A stretch of 44,449 nt of DNA, taken from Curvibacter sp. (GTDB lineage: Bacteria > Pseudomonadota > Gammaproteobacteria > Burkholderiales > Burkholderiaceae_C). Location of the stretch: assembly GCA_020621965.1 (NCBI GenBank), contig JAHRYV010000010.1, forward strand, positions 26,071 through 70,519, given 5' to 3'. The notes beneath the pieces are model-generated. The model was not told the DNA's origin. It ran no database searches and was given only the letters and a program-made list of their open reading frames with translations. Numbering within the stretch: position 1 is the stretch's first letter; each line of letters opens with the position of its first letter. This document shows, one piece after another, positions 27,400-34,970 of this stretch. The translations under genes were made by a program, and so were the position numbers.

Positions 27400-27987
27400 C
27401 GGTGTTGCCAGGCCGACGAAGGCCAGCACCTCGTCCAGGTAGTCGGGGAAATCACTGATCGCGTGGTCGCTGCCTTCGAGCAGATGGATGTGCGCCCCCG
27501 CGTAGCGGCCCGTCATCTCGCGCCAGTCCAGTACCTCGTCGCCTTTGGCGATCAGGGCGTAATAACGCTGTGGCCGGGTGATGGCCGGGCAGTGCAGGGC
27601 GCGCAGTTCTTCCACGTAGTCGGGCCGGAAGAGAAAGGTCTCCTCGGGGTCATGCCAGCTGCGGTGCTCGCCGACGTACTGCGCGAGGTCGCGCGCCGCC
27701 TCCACCGCCGGGTTCAGCAGCGCGGCCCGGCAGCCGGTCTGCTCGGCCACCCAGGTGGCATAAAAGCCGCCGAGCGAGGAGCCGATGACGGCCATGCGCT
27801 CGCGCGGCCAGCCGGCGATGCCCCGCAGCACCAGCGCCATGGCTTCCCGCGGCGAGGCCGGCAGCTGCGGGCACCACAGGGTGACACCGGGGTGGCGGGT
27901 CTCGACGCGCTGGCGCACCAGCTGCGCCTTGGTCGAACGCGGCGAGGAGCGGAAACCGTGCAGGTAGAGCAGGTGGGTGGTGGCCAT
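27391..27987 (-). CDS. YqiA-like alpha/beta-hydrolase (esterase)
   Basis: A 198-residue single-domain alpha/beta-hydrolase. The start MATTHLLYLHGFRSSPRSTKAQ at 27987 has the LHGFRSSP oxyanion motif seen in YqiA proteins. The nucleophile elbow is GSSLGGFYATWVAE (Ser in GSSLGG), with later Asp (KGDEVLDW) and His (GSDHAISDF) completing a triad. YqiA proteins hydrolyse short-chain esters in vitro, but the natural substrate is unclear. A TATGAT box seven bases upstream suggests a leaderless message. Confidence 0.88.
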   Translation of the reverse strand: MATTHLLYLHGFRSSPRSTKAQLVRQRVETRHPGVTLWCPQLPASPREAMALVLRGIAGWPRERMAVIGSSLGGFYATWVAEQTGCRAALLNPAVEAARDLAQYVGEHRSWHDPEETFLFRPDYVEELRALHCPAITRPQRYYALIAKGDEVLDWREMTGRYAGAHIHLLEGSDHAISDFPDYLDEVLAFVGLATPSA

Positions 27988-28058
27988 GCGGGAAATCATA
28001 GGCGCAGGCCATGGGCCCGCCCGCGCGGGGCCGGTAAGCACAACGATTTCGCACTTGC

Positions 28059-28093
28059 GCGATGTATGTGCGATGTATCCCATATTCATGGGA
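28059..28093. promoter_or_regulatory. Possible operator upstream of the response regulator
   Basis: Two copies of GCGATGTAT start at 28059 and 28070, 11 bases apart (one helical turn). They are followed by an inverted repeat TCCCAT/ATGGGA (28078-28083 with 28088-28093). The spacing suggests a protein-binding site between the divergent esterase and regulator genes. Autoregulation by the response regulator is a guess. Confidence 0.35.
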
Positions 28094-28158
28094 GCGGTGG
28101 AGCACGGCAAACGGGCAGGCTAGGGCTATGCTCTCATTCATTTAATACTGATCAAGCA

Positions 28159-28902
28159 ATGCACGTCTGGCGCGTTTTGGTGGTGGAGGACGACCCGCAG
28201 ATGCGGGATTTTTTTGCGGCCAGCGTCTCGCGCTGCCCGCAGCTGCAGCTCGCCGCCAGTCTGGGCACGGTGAAAGAGGCCAGGACCTGGCTGGACAACG
28301 ACGCCAACATGGTCGATGTGCTGCTGACCGATCTGGGGCTGCCCGATGGCAGCGGGCTGGAAGTGATCCGCCACGCCACCCGGCTGCATCCGCGCTGCGA
28401 GCCCCTGGTGATCTCGCTGTTCGGTGATGAGGACAATGTGCTGGCCAGCATCGAGGCCGGCGCCCTGGGTTATATCCACAAGGACTCGGCGCCGGACGAT
28501 ATCGCGCAGACCATCCTTGAAATGAAGGCCGGAGCCTCGCCGATCTCTCCCATGATTGCGCGCAAGGTGCTGGCCAAGTACGCGAGCTCGCGGCCCCGGG
28601 TGGCCGAGACGGTGGGCGCGGCGCCGGTGGCGGTGGCGGTCGAGGCCGCGGTCGCTCCCGTCGCCGAGGCGGGTGCCGCCAGGAAGGCCGGCGAGCCGGC
28701 GCTGCTGTCGCCGCGCGAACACGAGGTGCTGATGCTGATCTCGCGCGGCTTTTCCTACGCCGAGATCGCGCGCCTGCAGACGGTGAGTGTGCACACGGTG
28801 CAGACCCACATCAAGAACCTGTATTCCAAGCTCTCCGTGCACTCGAAGAACGAGGCCGTGTTCGAGGCCTCGCGCCTGGGCCTGTTGCCGCACCGGGGCT
28901 GA
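28159..28902 (+). CDS. NarL/FixJ-type response regulator
   Basis: A 247-residue two-component regulator. The receiver domain (residues ~4-120; VLVVEDDPQMRDFF) has its phosphoacceptor at Asp58 in LLTDLGLPDG and a Lys in GYIHKDSAPD. An Ala/Val-rich linker (about 145-175) leads to a LuxR-type helix-turn-helix (LSPREHEVLMLISRGFSYAEIARLQTVSVHTVQTHIKNLYSKL). It lies 58 bases upstream of the sensor kinase gene, which is surely its partner. The target genes are unknown. A TAATAC box lies ten bases before the ATG. Confidence 0.92.
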   Translation: MHVWRVLVVEDDPQMRDFFAASVSRCPQLQLAASLGTVKEARTWLDNDANMVDVLLTDLGLPDGSGLEVIRHATRLHPRCEPLVISLFGDEDNVLASIEAGALGYIHKDSAPDDIAQTILEMKAGASPISPMIARKVLAKYASSRPRVAETVGAAPVAVAVEAAVAPVAEAGAARKAGEPALLSPREHEVLMLISRGFSYAEIARLQTVSVHTVQTHIKNLYSKLSVHSKNEAVFEASRLGLLPHRG

Positions 28903-28960
28903 GCGCGCCCATGGCGCCGGCGCGGGTCCAGTTCAGCGGGTCCTGTTCATAATGTGCGCC

Positions 28961-30793
28961 ATGCTCCGTCCCCTGATGCTTGTTCTGCGGCTCCTGCTCC
29001 TGGCGTGCGGCCTGCTGCCGGCGGCGCAGGCCGAGATGCTGGAGTTGCGGCAGGCGCATGTCACCTCGATCGTCGACGGTCATCTGGAGGAGCGCGACAC
29101 CCGCCTGCCCTACCACTGGGACCGCCGCCACGCCGACCGTCCCGGCACGGCCGTGTTTGAAGTCCCGCTCAAGCTGGAGCAGCCACCGACCGAACCCCAT
29201 GCGGTCTACTTTTCGCGCATCGGGAATCGGGCCGAGATCTGGCTCAACGGCGTCCTGTTGTCGCGCTTCGGTGACGTAAACCGGCCGAACCGCGAAGACT
29301 ACGCCAAGGCGCCGCAGTACGTGCTGATTCCGTCCCAGCTGCTGCAGAGCGACAACCTGTTTCGCATCGTCGTGAGCGCCGATGGCGGGCGCCGGGGCGG
29401 ACTCTCCGGCGTGATGATCGGACCCGAGCGGGAGGTGCGCGAGCACTACAACTCGGTCTACCGCTGGCTGGTCAACGGTTCGCTGGCCGTGGCGGTGTTC
29501 AGCCTGGTGGTGGGGGTGATCGCCCTGCTGCTCTGGCTCACCCAGGTCGACCTGGGTCCCGGGGCGCCGGCGCGCCGCCTGAACCTTTATCTGAGCGCCG
29601 GTGTGGCCGAGTTCTGCTGGATGCTGCGCCTGAGCAATACGGCCATGACCGATCCGCCGCTGCCCTGGCCCTGGTGGGGCGTGGTGCAGACGCTGGCCTA
29701 TGCCGGCTGGTTTTGCGGCGCCGGCCTGTTCTGCCACTACGTGGCCGGCTGGCACCGCCTGCCGTCCATGCGCTGGGTGCGTTACGCGGTCTGGGTGCTG
29801 ATGCTGACCTCGGTGCCGGCCGCCTGGCTGGCCCTGACGCTGCACCAGGATGTCTACCTGACGGGCTGGTACGGCTTTGCCACCTTTCTTTTCATCGGCT
29901 ACACCGTCTTCTATTTCGGGGCGGCCGTGCGCCGGCCGACGACGGAACACGTGCTGGTGGCCGCCGCCGGGGTGTTCAACGTGCTGGTGGGCCTGCGTGA
30001 CTGGCTGGTCATACGCGCCAGCGGCAACATCGACGAGATCTCCTGGGCACGTTACTCCTCGGTGCTGTTCGGCCTGGCCCTGGGCTACATCGTCATCTCG
30101 CGCTTTCGTGCGGCCAGCACGCAGGCGCGGGACCTGATGGACAACATGGCGGCCAAGGTGCAGGAGAAGGAGCACGCGCTGGAGGCGAGCTACCAGCAGC
30201 TCGAGCAGCTCGCGCGCGAGCAGGAGCGCGCGGCCGAGCGCACGCGCATCCTGCGCGACATGCACGACGGCGTGGGCTCGCACATCAGCGCTGCGATCCG
30301 CCAGCTGCAGTCGGGTCGCGCCAGCGAAGAGGACCTGCTGCAGACCCTGCGCGACTCGATGGACCAGCTCAAGCTCTCGATCGACGCCATGAACCTGCCG
30401 CCGGGCGACATCACCACCCTGCTGGCCAACCTGCGCTACCGGCTCGAACCGCGCTTCAAGGCCTCCGACATCACCCTGGTGTGGGACGTGGACCTGCTGC
30501 CGCCGCTGGCCCGGCTCGAGGGCAAGGCCATGCGCCAGTTGCAGTTCATGGTGTTCGAGGCGCTGTCCAATGTGCTGCAGCATGCACAGGCCAGCGAGCT
30601 GCGCATCGAGTTGCGCGCGCAGCCGGGCGGCGGCGCCGAGCTGCGGGTGATCGACAACGGACGCGGTTTCGACCCGGAGCGGGTGCAGCGCAAGGGGCTG
30701 GCGTCGCTGCGTGAGCGGGCGCTCGCCATCGGCGCGCGCCTGGGGGTGGTCAGCGCGCCGGGGCAGACGGTGGTGGCGATCACGATCGACTAA
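28961..30793 (+). CDS. Membrane sensor histidine kinase, NarX/HisKA_3 type
   Basis: A 610-residue kinase. It has a signal peptide (LMLVLRLLLLACGLLPAAQAE), a periplasmic beta-rich domain (~25-185; AVFEVPLKLEQPP ... RAEIWLNGVLLSRFGD) resembling the 7TMR-DISM extracellular type, then seven membrane segments (~190-390) and a coiled coil. The HisKA_3 domain has the phosphoacceptor His435 in ILRDMHDGVGSHISAAI. The ATPase region has FEALSNVLQHAQA (N box) and DNGRGFD (G box). A carbohydrate or small-ligand signal is possible but unproven. It pairs with the upstream regulator. An ATG at 28952 is the alternative start but lies within a CATAAT box. Confidence 0.9.
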   Translation: MLRPLMLVLRLLLLACGLLPAAQAEMLELRQAHVTSIVDGHLEERDTRLPYHWDRRHADRPGTAVFEVPLKLEQPPTEPHAVYFSRIGNRAEIWLNGVLLSRFGDVNRPNREDYAKAPQYVLIPSQLLQSDNLFRIVVSADGGRRGGLSGVMIGPEREVREHYNSVYRWLVNGSLAVAVFSLVVGVIALLLWLTQVDLGPGAPARRLNLYLSAGVAEFCWMLRLSNTAMTDPPLPWPWWGVVQTLAYAGWFCGAGLFCHYVAGWHRLPSMRWVRYAVWVLMLTSVPAAWLALTLHQDVYLTGWYGFATFLFIGYTVFYFGAAVRRPTTEHVLVAAAGVFNVLVGLRDWLVIRASGNIDEISWARYSSVLFGLALGYIVISRFRAASTQARDLMDNMAAKVQEKEHALEASYQQLEQLAREQERAAERTRILRDMHDGVGSHISAAIRQLQSGRASEEDLLQTLRDSMDQLKLSIDAMNLPPGDITTLLANLRYRLEPRFKASDITLVWDVDLLPPLARLEGKAMRQLQFMVFEALSNVLQHAQASELRIELRAQPGGGAELRVIDNGRGFDPERVQRKGLASLRERALAIGARLGVVSAPGQTVVAITID

Positions 30794-30815
30794 GGCCCGC
30801 CGGCCACGATGGCGG

Positions 30816-30821
30816 GATAAT
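30816..30821 (+). promoter_or_regulatory. -10-like box of rodA
   Basis: GATAAT is followed by seven bases and then ATG 30829, placing the expected transcript start on the start codon. No Shine-Dalgarno site is present. Confidence 0.5.
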
Positions 30822-30828
30822 GCAGGCC

Positions 30829-31983
30829 ATGCCGATCGTATTTGAGCGCCCCACCCTGATGCAGCGTGTCATGCCCTGGTTCCAGGGTTTTGACGGACCG
30901 CTGGCCTTCGCCGTCTTCGTGCTGGCCGGCATCGGGCTGCTGACCATGTACTCCTCGGGTTACGACCACGGCACGCGTTTCATCGACCACGGGCGCAACA
31001 TGCTGATCGCCGGTTTCATCATGTTCGTGGTGGCCCAGGTGCCGCCGCAGCGCCTCATGAGTTTCGCCGTGCCCCTGTATGCGCTGGGTGTGACCCTGCT
31101 GATCGCCGTCGCCATCTTCGGCCTGACCAAGAAGGGCGCCAAGCGCTGGATCAACGTGGGTGTGGTGATCCAGCCCAGCGAGATCCTCAAGATCGCGGTG
31201 CCGCTGATGCTGGCCTGGTGGTTCCAGAAGCGCGAAGGCCAGTTGCGGCCGCTGGACTTTCTGGTCGGCGGCGCCTTGCTGCTGCTGCCGGTGGGCCTGA
31301 TCGTGAAACAGCCCGACCTGGGCACGGCGCTGCTGGTGCTGGCGGCCGGCGTGTCGGTCATCTTTTTCGCCGGCCTGAGCTGGAAGCTGATCCTGCCGCC
31401 GATGCTGCTGGGGCTGGTCGCCGTCCTGCTGCTGATCGTCTTCGAGTCCGATCTGTGTGCGTCCGGCGTGCGCTGGCCGCTGCTGCACGACTACCAGCAG
31501 CAGCGCATCTGCACCCTGCTCGACCCCTGGCGCGATCCGCTGGGCAAGGGCTTTCACATCATCCAGGGCATGATCGCCATCGGCTCCGGCGGCGTGCTGG
31601 GCAAGGGTTATATGCAGGGCACGCAGACCCACCTGGAATTCATCCCTGAGCGCACCACCGATTTCATCTTCGCCGCCTATTCCGAGGAATTCGGCCTGAT
31701 CGGCAACCTGGTGCTCATCGGTGCCTTTCTGTTCCTGGTGCTGCGCGGCCTGACCATCGCGCTGGAAGCGCCCACGCTGTTTGCCCGCCTGCTGGCCGGC
31801 AGCATCACCTTCATCTTCTTCACCTATGCCTTCGTCAACATGGGCATGGTCAGCGGCATCCTGCCGGTGGTGGGGGTGCCGCTGCCCTTCATCAGCTATG
31901 GCGGCACGGCCATGGTGACCCTGGGGCTGGGGCTGGGCATCCTGATGTCGATCGCCAAGTCCAAGCGGCTGATCCAGTCCTGA
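30829..31983 (+). CDS. rodA: RodA (MrdB), elongation-specific SEDS glycosyltransferase
   Basis: Polytopic inner-membrane SEDS polymerase of the elongasome, partner of PBP2. It has 384 residues from MPIVFERPTLMQRVMPW. About ten membrane segments carry SEDS motifs: GAKRWINVG, QPSEILKIAVPLML, KQPDLGTALLVLAAG, the large loop with HLEFIPERTTDFIFAAYSEEFG, and C-terminal GVPLPFISYGGTAM. These distinguish it from FtsW at 1995. PBP2 (mrdA), which often precedes rodA, is not adjacent here. An ATG at 30820 would add three residues but overlaps the -10 box. Confidence 0.95.
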   Translation: MPIVFERPTLMQRVMPWFQGFDGPLAFAVFVLAGIGLLTMYSSGYDHGTRFIDHGRNMLIAGFIMFVVAQVPPQRLMSFAVPLYALGVTLLIAVAIFGLTKKGAKRWINVGVVIQPSEILKIAVPLMLAWWFQKREGQLRPLDFLVGGALLLLPVGLIVKQPDLGTALLVLAAGVSVIFFAGLSWKLILPPMLLGLVAVLLLIVFESDLCASGVRWPLLHDYQQQRICTLLDPWRDPLGKGFHIIQGMIAIGSGGVLGKGYMQGTQTHLEFIPERTTDFIFAAYSEEFGLIGNLVLIGAFLFLVLRGLTIALEAPTLFARLLAGSITFIFFTYAFVNMGMVSGILPVVGVPLPFISYGGTAMVTLGLGLGILMSIAKSKRLIQS

Positions 31984-32037
31984 GGCATCCTGCCGCCCCG
32001 TCTTGGCCCCACGCCCCGAGCGGGGATGGCAGCGCCC

Positions 32038-32043
32038 TACAAT
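32038..32043 (+). promoter_or_regulatory. -10-like box of tldD
   Basis: TACAAT ends six bases before ATG 32050, so the message is probably leaderless. The preceding 50 bases after rodA hold only a small CCCCG/CGGGG palindrome. Confidence 0.5.
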
Positions 32044-32049
32044 GAATCC

Positions 32050-33510
32050 ATGATTTCACGCGAACCCACCCTGGAGCGCCTGGCCATCGCCCGCGAGCTG
32101 CTGCTCACGCCCTTTGGCCTCGACGAAACGCATCTGTTGCGGGCCCTGTCCGAGATCCGCGCCCATCGCGTGGACGAGGCCGATCTGTACTTCCAGTACA
32201 CACGCAGCGAGGGCTGGAGCCTGGAAGAAGGCATCGTCAAGACCGGCTCCTTCAGCATCGACCAGGGCGTGGGCGTGCGCGCCGTCAGCGGCGAGAAGAC
32301 CGCCTTCGCCTATTCCGACGACATCTCCGAGGCGTCGCTGCTCGATGCGGCCCGCACCGTGCGCACCATCGCCAGTGCCGGCCAGTCGGCGCGCGTGAAG
32401 GCGGCGGGCCGCAAGATTGCCGGCTCGCGCACGCTCTACCCCGGCATGGACCCCATCGCCACGCTGGACAGCACGGCCAAGGTGGCCCTGCTGGAACAGT
32501 TGGAACAGCGGGCACGGGCCAAGGATCCGCGCGTGGTGCAGGTCATGGCCGGGCTGGCGGGGGAGTACGACGTGGTGCTGGTGGCGCGGGCTGACGGCAC
32601 GCTGGCCGCCGACGTGCGCCCGCTGGTGCGCCTGTCCGTGACGGTGATCGCCGAACAGGGCGGCCGGCGCGAGATGGGGTCGTCCGGTGGCGGTGGCCGT
32701 TTCGGCCTGGCCTACTTCGACGCGACCATGATCGGCCAGTACGTGGACGAGGCGGTGGGCGCCGCGCTCACCAACCTCGAGTCGCGCCCGGCCCCGGCCG
32801 GCGAGATGACCGTGGTGCTGGGCCCGGGCTGGCCCGGCGTGCTCCTGCACGAGGCCATCGGCCACGGCCTGGAAGGCGACTTCAACCGCAAGGGCTCCAG
32901 CGCCTTCTCCGGGCGCATCGGCCAGCGGGTGGCGGCCAAGGGCGTCACGGTGCTGGACGACGGCACCATCGCCGACCGGCGCGGCTCGCTCAACGTCGAC
33001 GACGAGGGCAACGCGACCCAGCGCAATGTGCTGATCGAGGACGGCATCCTCAAGGGTTACATCCAGGACGCCATGAACGCGCGCCTGATGAAGGGGCGCC
33101 CCACCGGCAACGGCCGGCGCGAGAGTTATGCCCACATCCCCATGCCGCGCATGACCAACACCTACATGCTCGGCGGCGACAAGGCGCCCGAGGAGATCGT
33201 GGCCAGCATCGAGCGCGGCCTGTACGCCACCAACTTCGGCGGCGGCCAGGTGGACATCACCTCCGGCAAGTTCGTGTTCTCGGCCAGCGAGGCCTACTGG
33301 GTCGAGAACGGCAAGATCCTGTATCCGGTCAAGGGCGCCACCATCGTCGGCAACGGCCCCGATGCGCTGACCCGCGTCACCATGATCGGCAACGACATGC
33401 GGCTGGACAGCGGCGTGGGCACCTGCGGCAAGGAAGGCCAGAGCGTGCCGGTCGGGGTGGGCCAACCGACGCTGCGCATCGACGGCTTGACGGTCGGGGG
33501 AACGGCCTAG
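32050..33510 (+). CDS. tldD: TldD, metalloprotease of the TldD/TldE pair
   Basis: A 486-residue cytoplasmic protein, the catalytic half of the TldD/E protease, which processes small peptides and unfolded chains. The metal-binding HExxxH motif is at residues 267-272 (LLHEAIGHGLEGDFNRKGSSAF). Further conserved stretches are GSSGGGGRFG, DDGTIADRRGSLNVDDEGN and GGGQVDITSGKFVFSASEAYWVENG. The partner tldE (pmbA) is not in the window. aroG lies 222 bases downstream with its own leader. Confidence 0.96.
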   Translation: MISREPTLERLAIARELLLTPFGLDETHLLRALSEIRAHRVDEADLYFQYTRSEGWSLEEGIVKTGSFSIDQGVGVRAVSGEKTAFAYSDDISEASLLDAARTVRTIASAGQSARVKAAGRKIAGSRTLYPGMDPIATLDSTAKVALLEQLEQRARAKDPRVVQVMAGLAGEYDVVLVARADGTLAADVRPLVRLSVTVIAEQGGRREMGSSGGGGRFGLAYFDATMIGQYVDEAVGAALTNLESRPAPAGEMTVVLGPGWPGVLLHEAIGHGLEGDFNRKGSSAFSGRIGQRVAAKGVTVLDDGTIADRRGSLNVDDEGNATQRNVLIEDGILKGYIQDAMNARLMKGRPTGNGRRESYAHIPMPRMTNTYMLGGDKAPEEIVASIERGLYATNFGGGQVDITSGKFVFSASEAYWVENGKILYPVKGATIVGNGPDALTRVTMIGNDMRLDSGVGTCGKEGQSVPVGVGQPTLRIDGLTVGGTA

Positions 33511-33544
33511 CGGCCGGGCGACACGGCCTGTAATTCAACTGTGC

Positions 33545-33550
33545 TATATT
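33545..33550 (+). promoter_or_regulatory. -10-like box of the aroG leader transcript
   Basis: TATATT is followed by seven bases and then the ATG of the leader peptide at 33558. The leader message would thus begin at or next to its own start codon. I see no strong -35 box in the expected place. Confidence 0.5.
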
Positions 33551-33557
33551 GAGAACC

Positions 33558-33629
33558 ATGGTTTCGACCCGTTCCTACTTTTTTGGCTACTTTTGGTTCT
33601 CAAGCGCCGTCGGCGGAAGAGAGTTCTGA
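33558..33629 (+). CDS. aroG leader peptide, aromatic-rich
   Basis: A 23-codon frame that ends in TGA at 33627-33629. Residues 7-14 read YFFGYFWF, so seven of eight are aromatic, and an eighth aromatic (Phe) is the last residue. All three aromatic amino acids are present. Chance is an unlikely explanation for such clustering just upstream of DAHP synthase and an intrinsic terminator. By analogy with the phe, trp and his leaders, ribosome stalling on these codons would report shortage of charged tRNA-Phe, -Tyr or -Trp. Translation itself is inferred. Confidence 0.82.
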   Translation: MVSTRSYFFGYFWFSSAVGGREF

Positions 33630-33691
33630 ACGTACCCAGCAGAAACGTACCGAATTCCAAAAACCGCCGGCCCCGCCGGCGGTTTTTTTTT
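33605..33691 (+). promoter_or_regulatory. Transcription attenuator of aroG (antiterminator and terminator)
   Basis: The terminator is a perfect 11-bp stem, 33661-33671 with 33675-33685, with a three-base loop. A run of nine T (33683-33691) makes up the end of the 3' arm and the U-tract. An alternative pairing joins 33609-33616 with 33664-33671 (8 bp, one G-T wobble), which would use up the left arm of the terminator. A short hairpin 33605-33608/33612-33615 could act as the first structure. A ribosome at the leader stop (33627) would cover the antiterminator strand and allow termination; a ribosome stalled on the aromatic codons would leave it free. The pairing is seen by eye; energies were not calculated. 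Confidence 0.78.
33661..33691 (+). terminator. Intrinsic terminator in the aroG leader
   Basis: AAACCGCCGGC pairs with GCCGGCGGTTT around a CCC loop, with nine consecutive T at 33683-33691 (the first three also belong to the stem). It lies 32 bases after the leader-peptide stop and 42 bases before aroG, the position expected for attenuation and not for the end of tldD. Confidence 0.93.
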
Positions 33692-33732
33692 GACCAGCTC
33701 ACACATCCAAACCGAACTCAAGGAGCGACACG

Positions 33733-34857
33733 ATGACTGCCAAAGCCCAAGCGACCAGCACCGACGCCTGGTATGCGCATCCCGGTGACAAGACCAGCCG
33801 CACCGACGACCAACGCATCAAGGACATCACCGTGTTGCCCCCGCCCGAACATCTCATCCGCTTCTTCCCCATCAGTGGCACGCCCGTGGAGAGCCTGATC
33901 TCCCACACCCGCCACAGCATCCACAACATCATGCACGGCAAGGACGACCGCCTGCTGGTCATCATCGGTCCCTGCTCGATCCATGACCCGGCGGCCGCGC
34001 TGGAGTACGCCCGCCGCCTGAAGGTACAGCGCGAGAAATACCAGGACACGCTGGAGATCGTGATGCGCGTGTACTTCGAGAAGCCGCGCACCACGGTGGG
34101 CTGGAAGGGCCTGATCAACGACCCCTACCTGGACGAGAGCTTCCGCATCGACGAGGGCCTGCGCATCGCGCGCCAGCTGCTGATCGAGATCAACCGTCTG
34201 GGTCTGCCGGCCGGCAGCGAGTTCCTGGACGTGATCTCGCCGCAGTACATCGGCGACCTGATTTCCTGGGGTGCCATCGGCGCGCGCACCACGGAGAGCC
34301 AGGTGCACCGCGAACTGGCCTCGGGCCTGTCGGCCCCGATCGGCTTCAAGAACGGCACCGACGGCAACATTCGCATCGCCACCGACGCCATCCAGGCCGC
34401 CGCACGCGGCCACCACTTCCTGTCGGTGCACAAGAACGGCAAGGTCGCCATCGTGCAGACCAACGGCAACAAGGACTGCCACGTGATCCTGCGCGGCGGC
34501 AAGGCGCCCAATTACGACGCCGCCAGCGTGGCTGCCGCCTGCAAGGAGCTGGAGGCTTCCAAGCTGCCGACCACGCTGATGGTGGACTTCAGCCACGCCA
34601 ACAGCAGCAAACAGCACGAGAAACAGCTCGACGTGGCGCGCGACATCGCGGGCCAGATCGCCAGCGGTTCGCGCAGCGTTTTCGGCGTGATGATCGAGAG
34701 CCACCTGAACCCCGGCGCACAGAAGTTCACCCCGGGCAAGGATGAGGTCGCCAAGCTGGAATACGGCAAGAGCATCACCGACGCCTGCCTGGGCTGGGAC
34801 GACTCCGTTCAGGCCCTGCAGGTGTTGTCCGACGCGGTCAAGGCCCGGCGAGGATAA
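33733..34857 (+). CDS. aroG: DAHP synthase, type I (AroG/AroF/AroH family)
   Basis: 3-Deoxy-D-arabino-heptulosonate-7-phosphate synthase, first step of the shikimate pathway, joining phosphoenolpyruvate and erythrose 4-phosphate. It has 374 residues, slightly longer than the E. coli enzymes. Landmarks are the N-terminal regulatory region with PPPEHLIRFFP, LLVIIGPCSIHDP, MRVYFEKPRTTVGWKG, GARTTESQVHRELASGLSAPIGFKNGTDG and VDFSHANSSKQ. It has an AAGGAG site eight bases before the ATG. Expression is probably set by the leader attenuator. Which aromatic amino acid inhibits the enzyme cannot be read from the sequence. Confidence 0.95.
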   Translation: MTAKAQATSTDAWYAHPGDKTSRTDDQRIKDITVLPPPEHLIRFFPISGTPVESLISHTRHSIHNIMHGKDDRLLVIIGPCSIHDPAAALEYARRLKVQREKYQDTLEIVMRVYFEKPRTTVGWKGLINDPYLDESFRIDEGLRIARQLLIEINRLGLPAGSEFLDVISPQYIGDLISWGAIGARTTESQVHRELASGLSAPIGFKNGTDGNIRIATDAIQAAARGHHFLSVHKNGKVAIVQTNGNKDCHVILRGGKAPNYDAASVAAACKELEASKLPTTLMVDFSHANSSKQHEKQLDVARDIAGQIASGSRSVFGVMIESHLNPGAQKFTPGKDEVAKLEYGKSITDACLGWDDSVQALQVLSDAVKARRG

Positions 34858-34958
34858 AGCGCCCCCCAGGCTGCGCAAAGGGCGTGTCGCTCCGCTACCC
34901 CCCTCAAGGGGCGACACCAGCGGCCCGGCGAAGCCGGTTCCGCGGTGTCTCGCGCTGA
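34858..34958. repeat. Dispersed intergenic repeat, copy 2 (after aroG)
   Basis: GC-rich element starting directly after the aroG stop. Its right part (GACACCAGCGGCCCGGCGAA followed by GCCGGTTCCGCGG) parallels the element at 39523-39612 (GACACTCCCAGTGGACCGGC then AGAGCCGGATCCACGGG). It contains GTGTCGC/GCGACAC and CCCC/GGGG inverted segments and may end transcription of aroG and of the convergent mpl. Confidence 0.65.
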
Positions 34959-34970
34959 ATACCGTCTGTT

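Noticed and set aside
31984-32037. CCCCG-AG-CGGGG palindrome after rodA as a terminator
   Set aside because: The two-base loop is too small for a stable hairpin as drawn, and no T-run follows.
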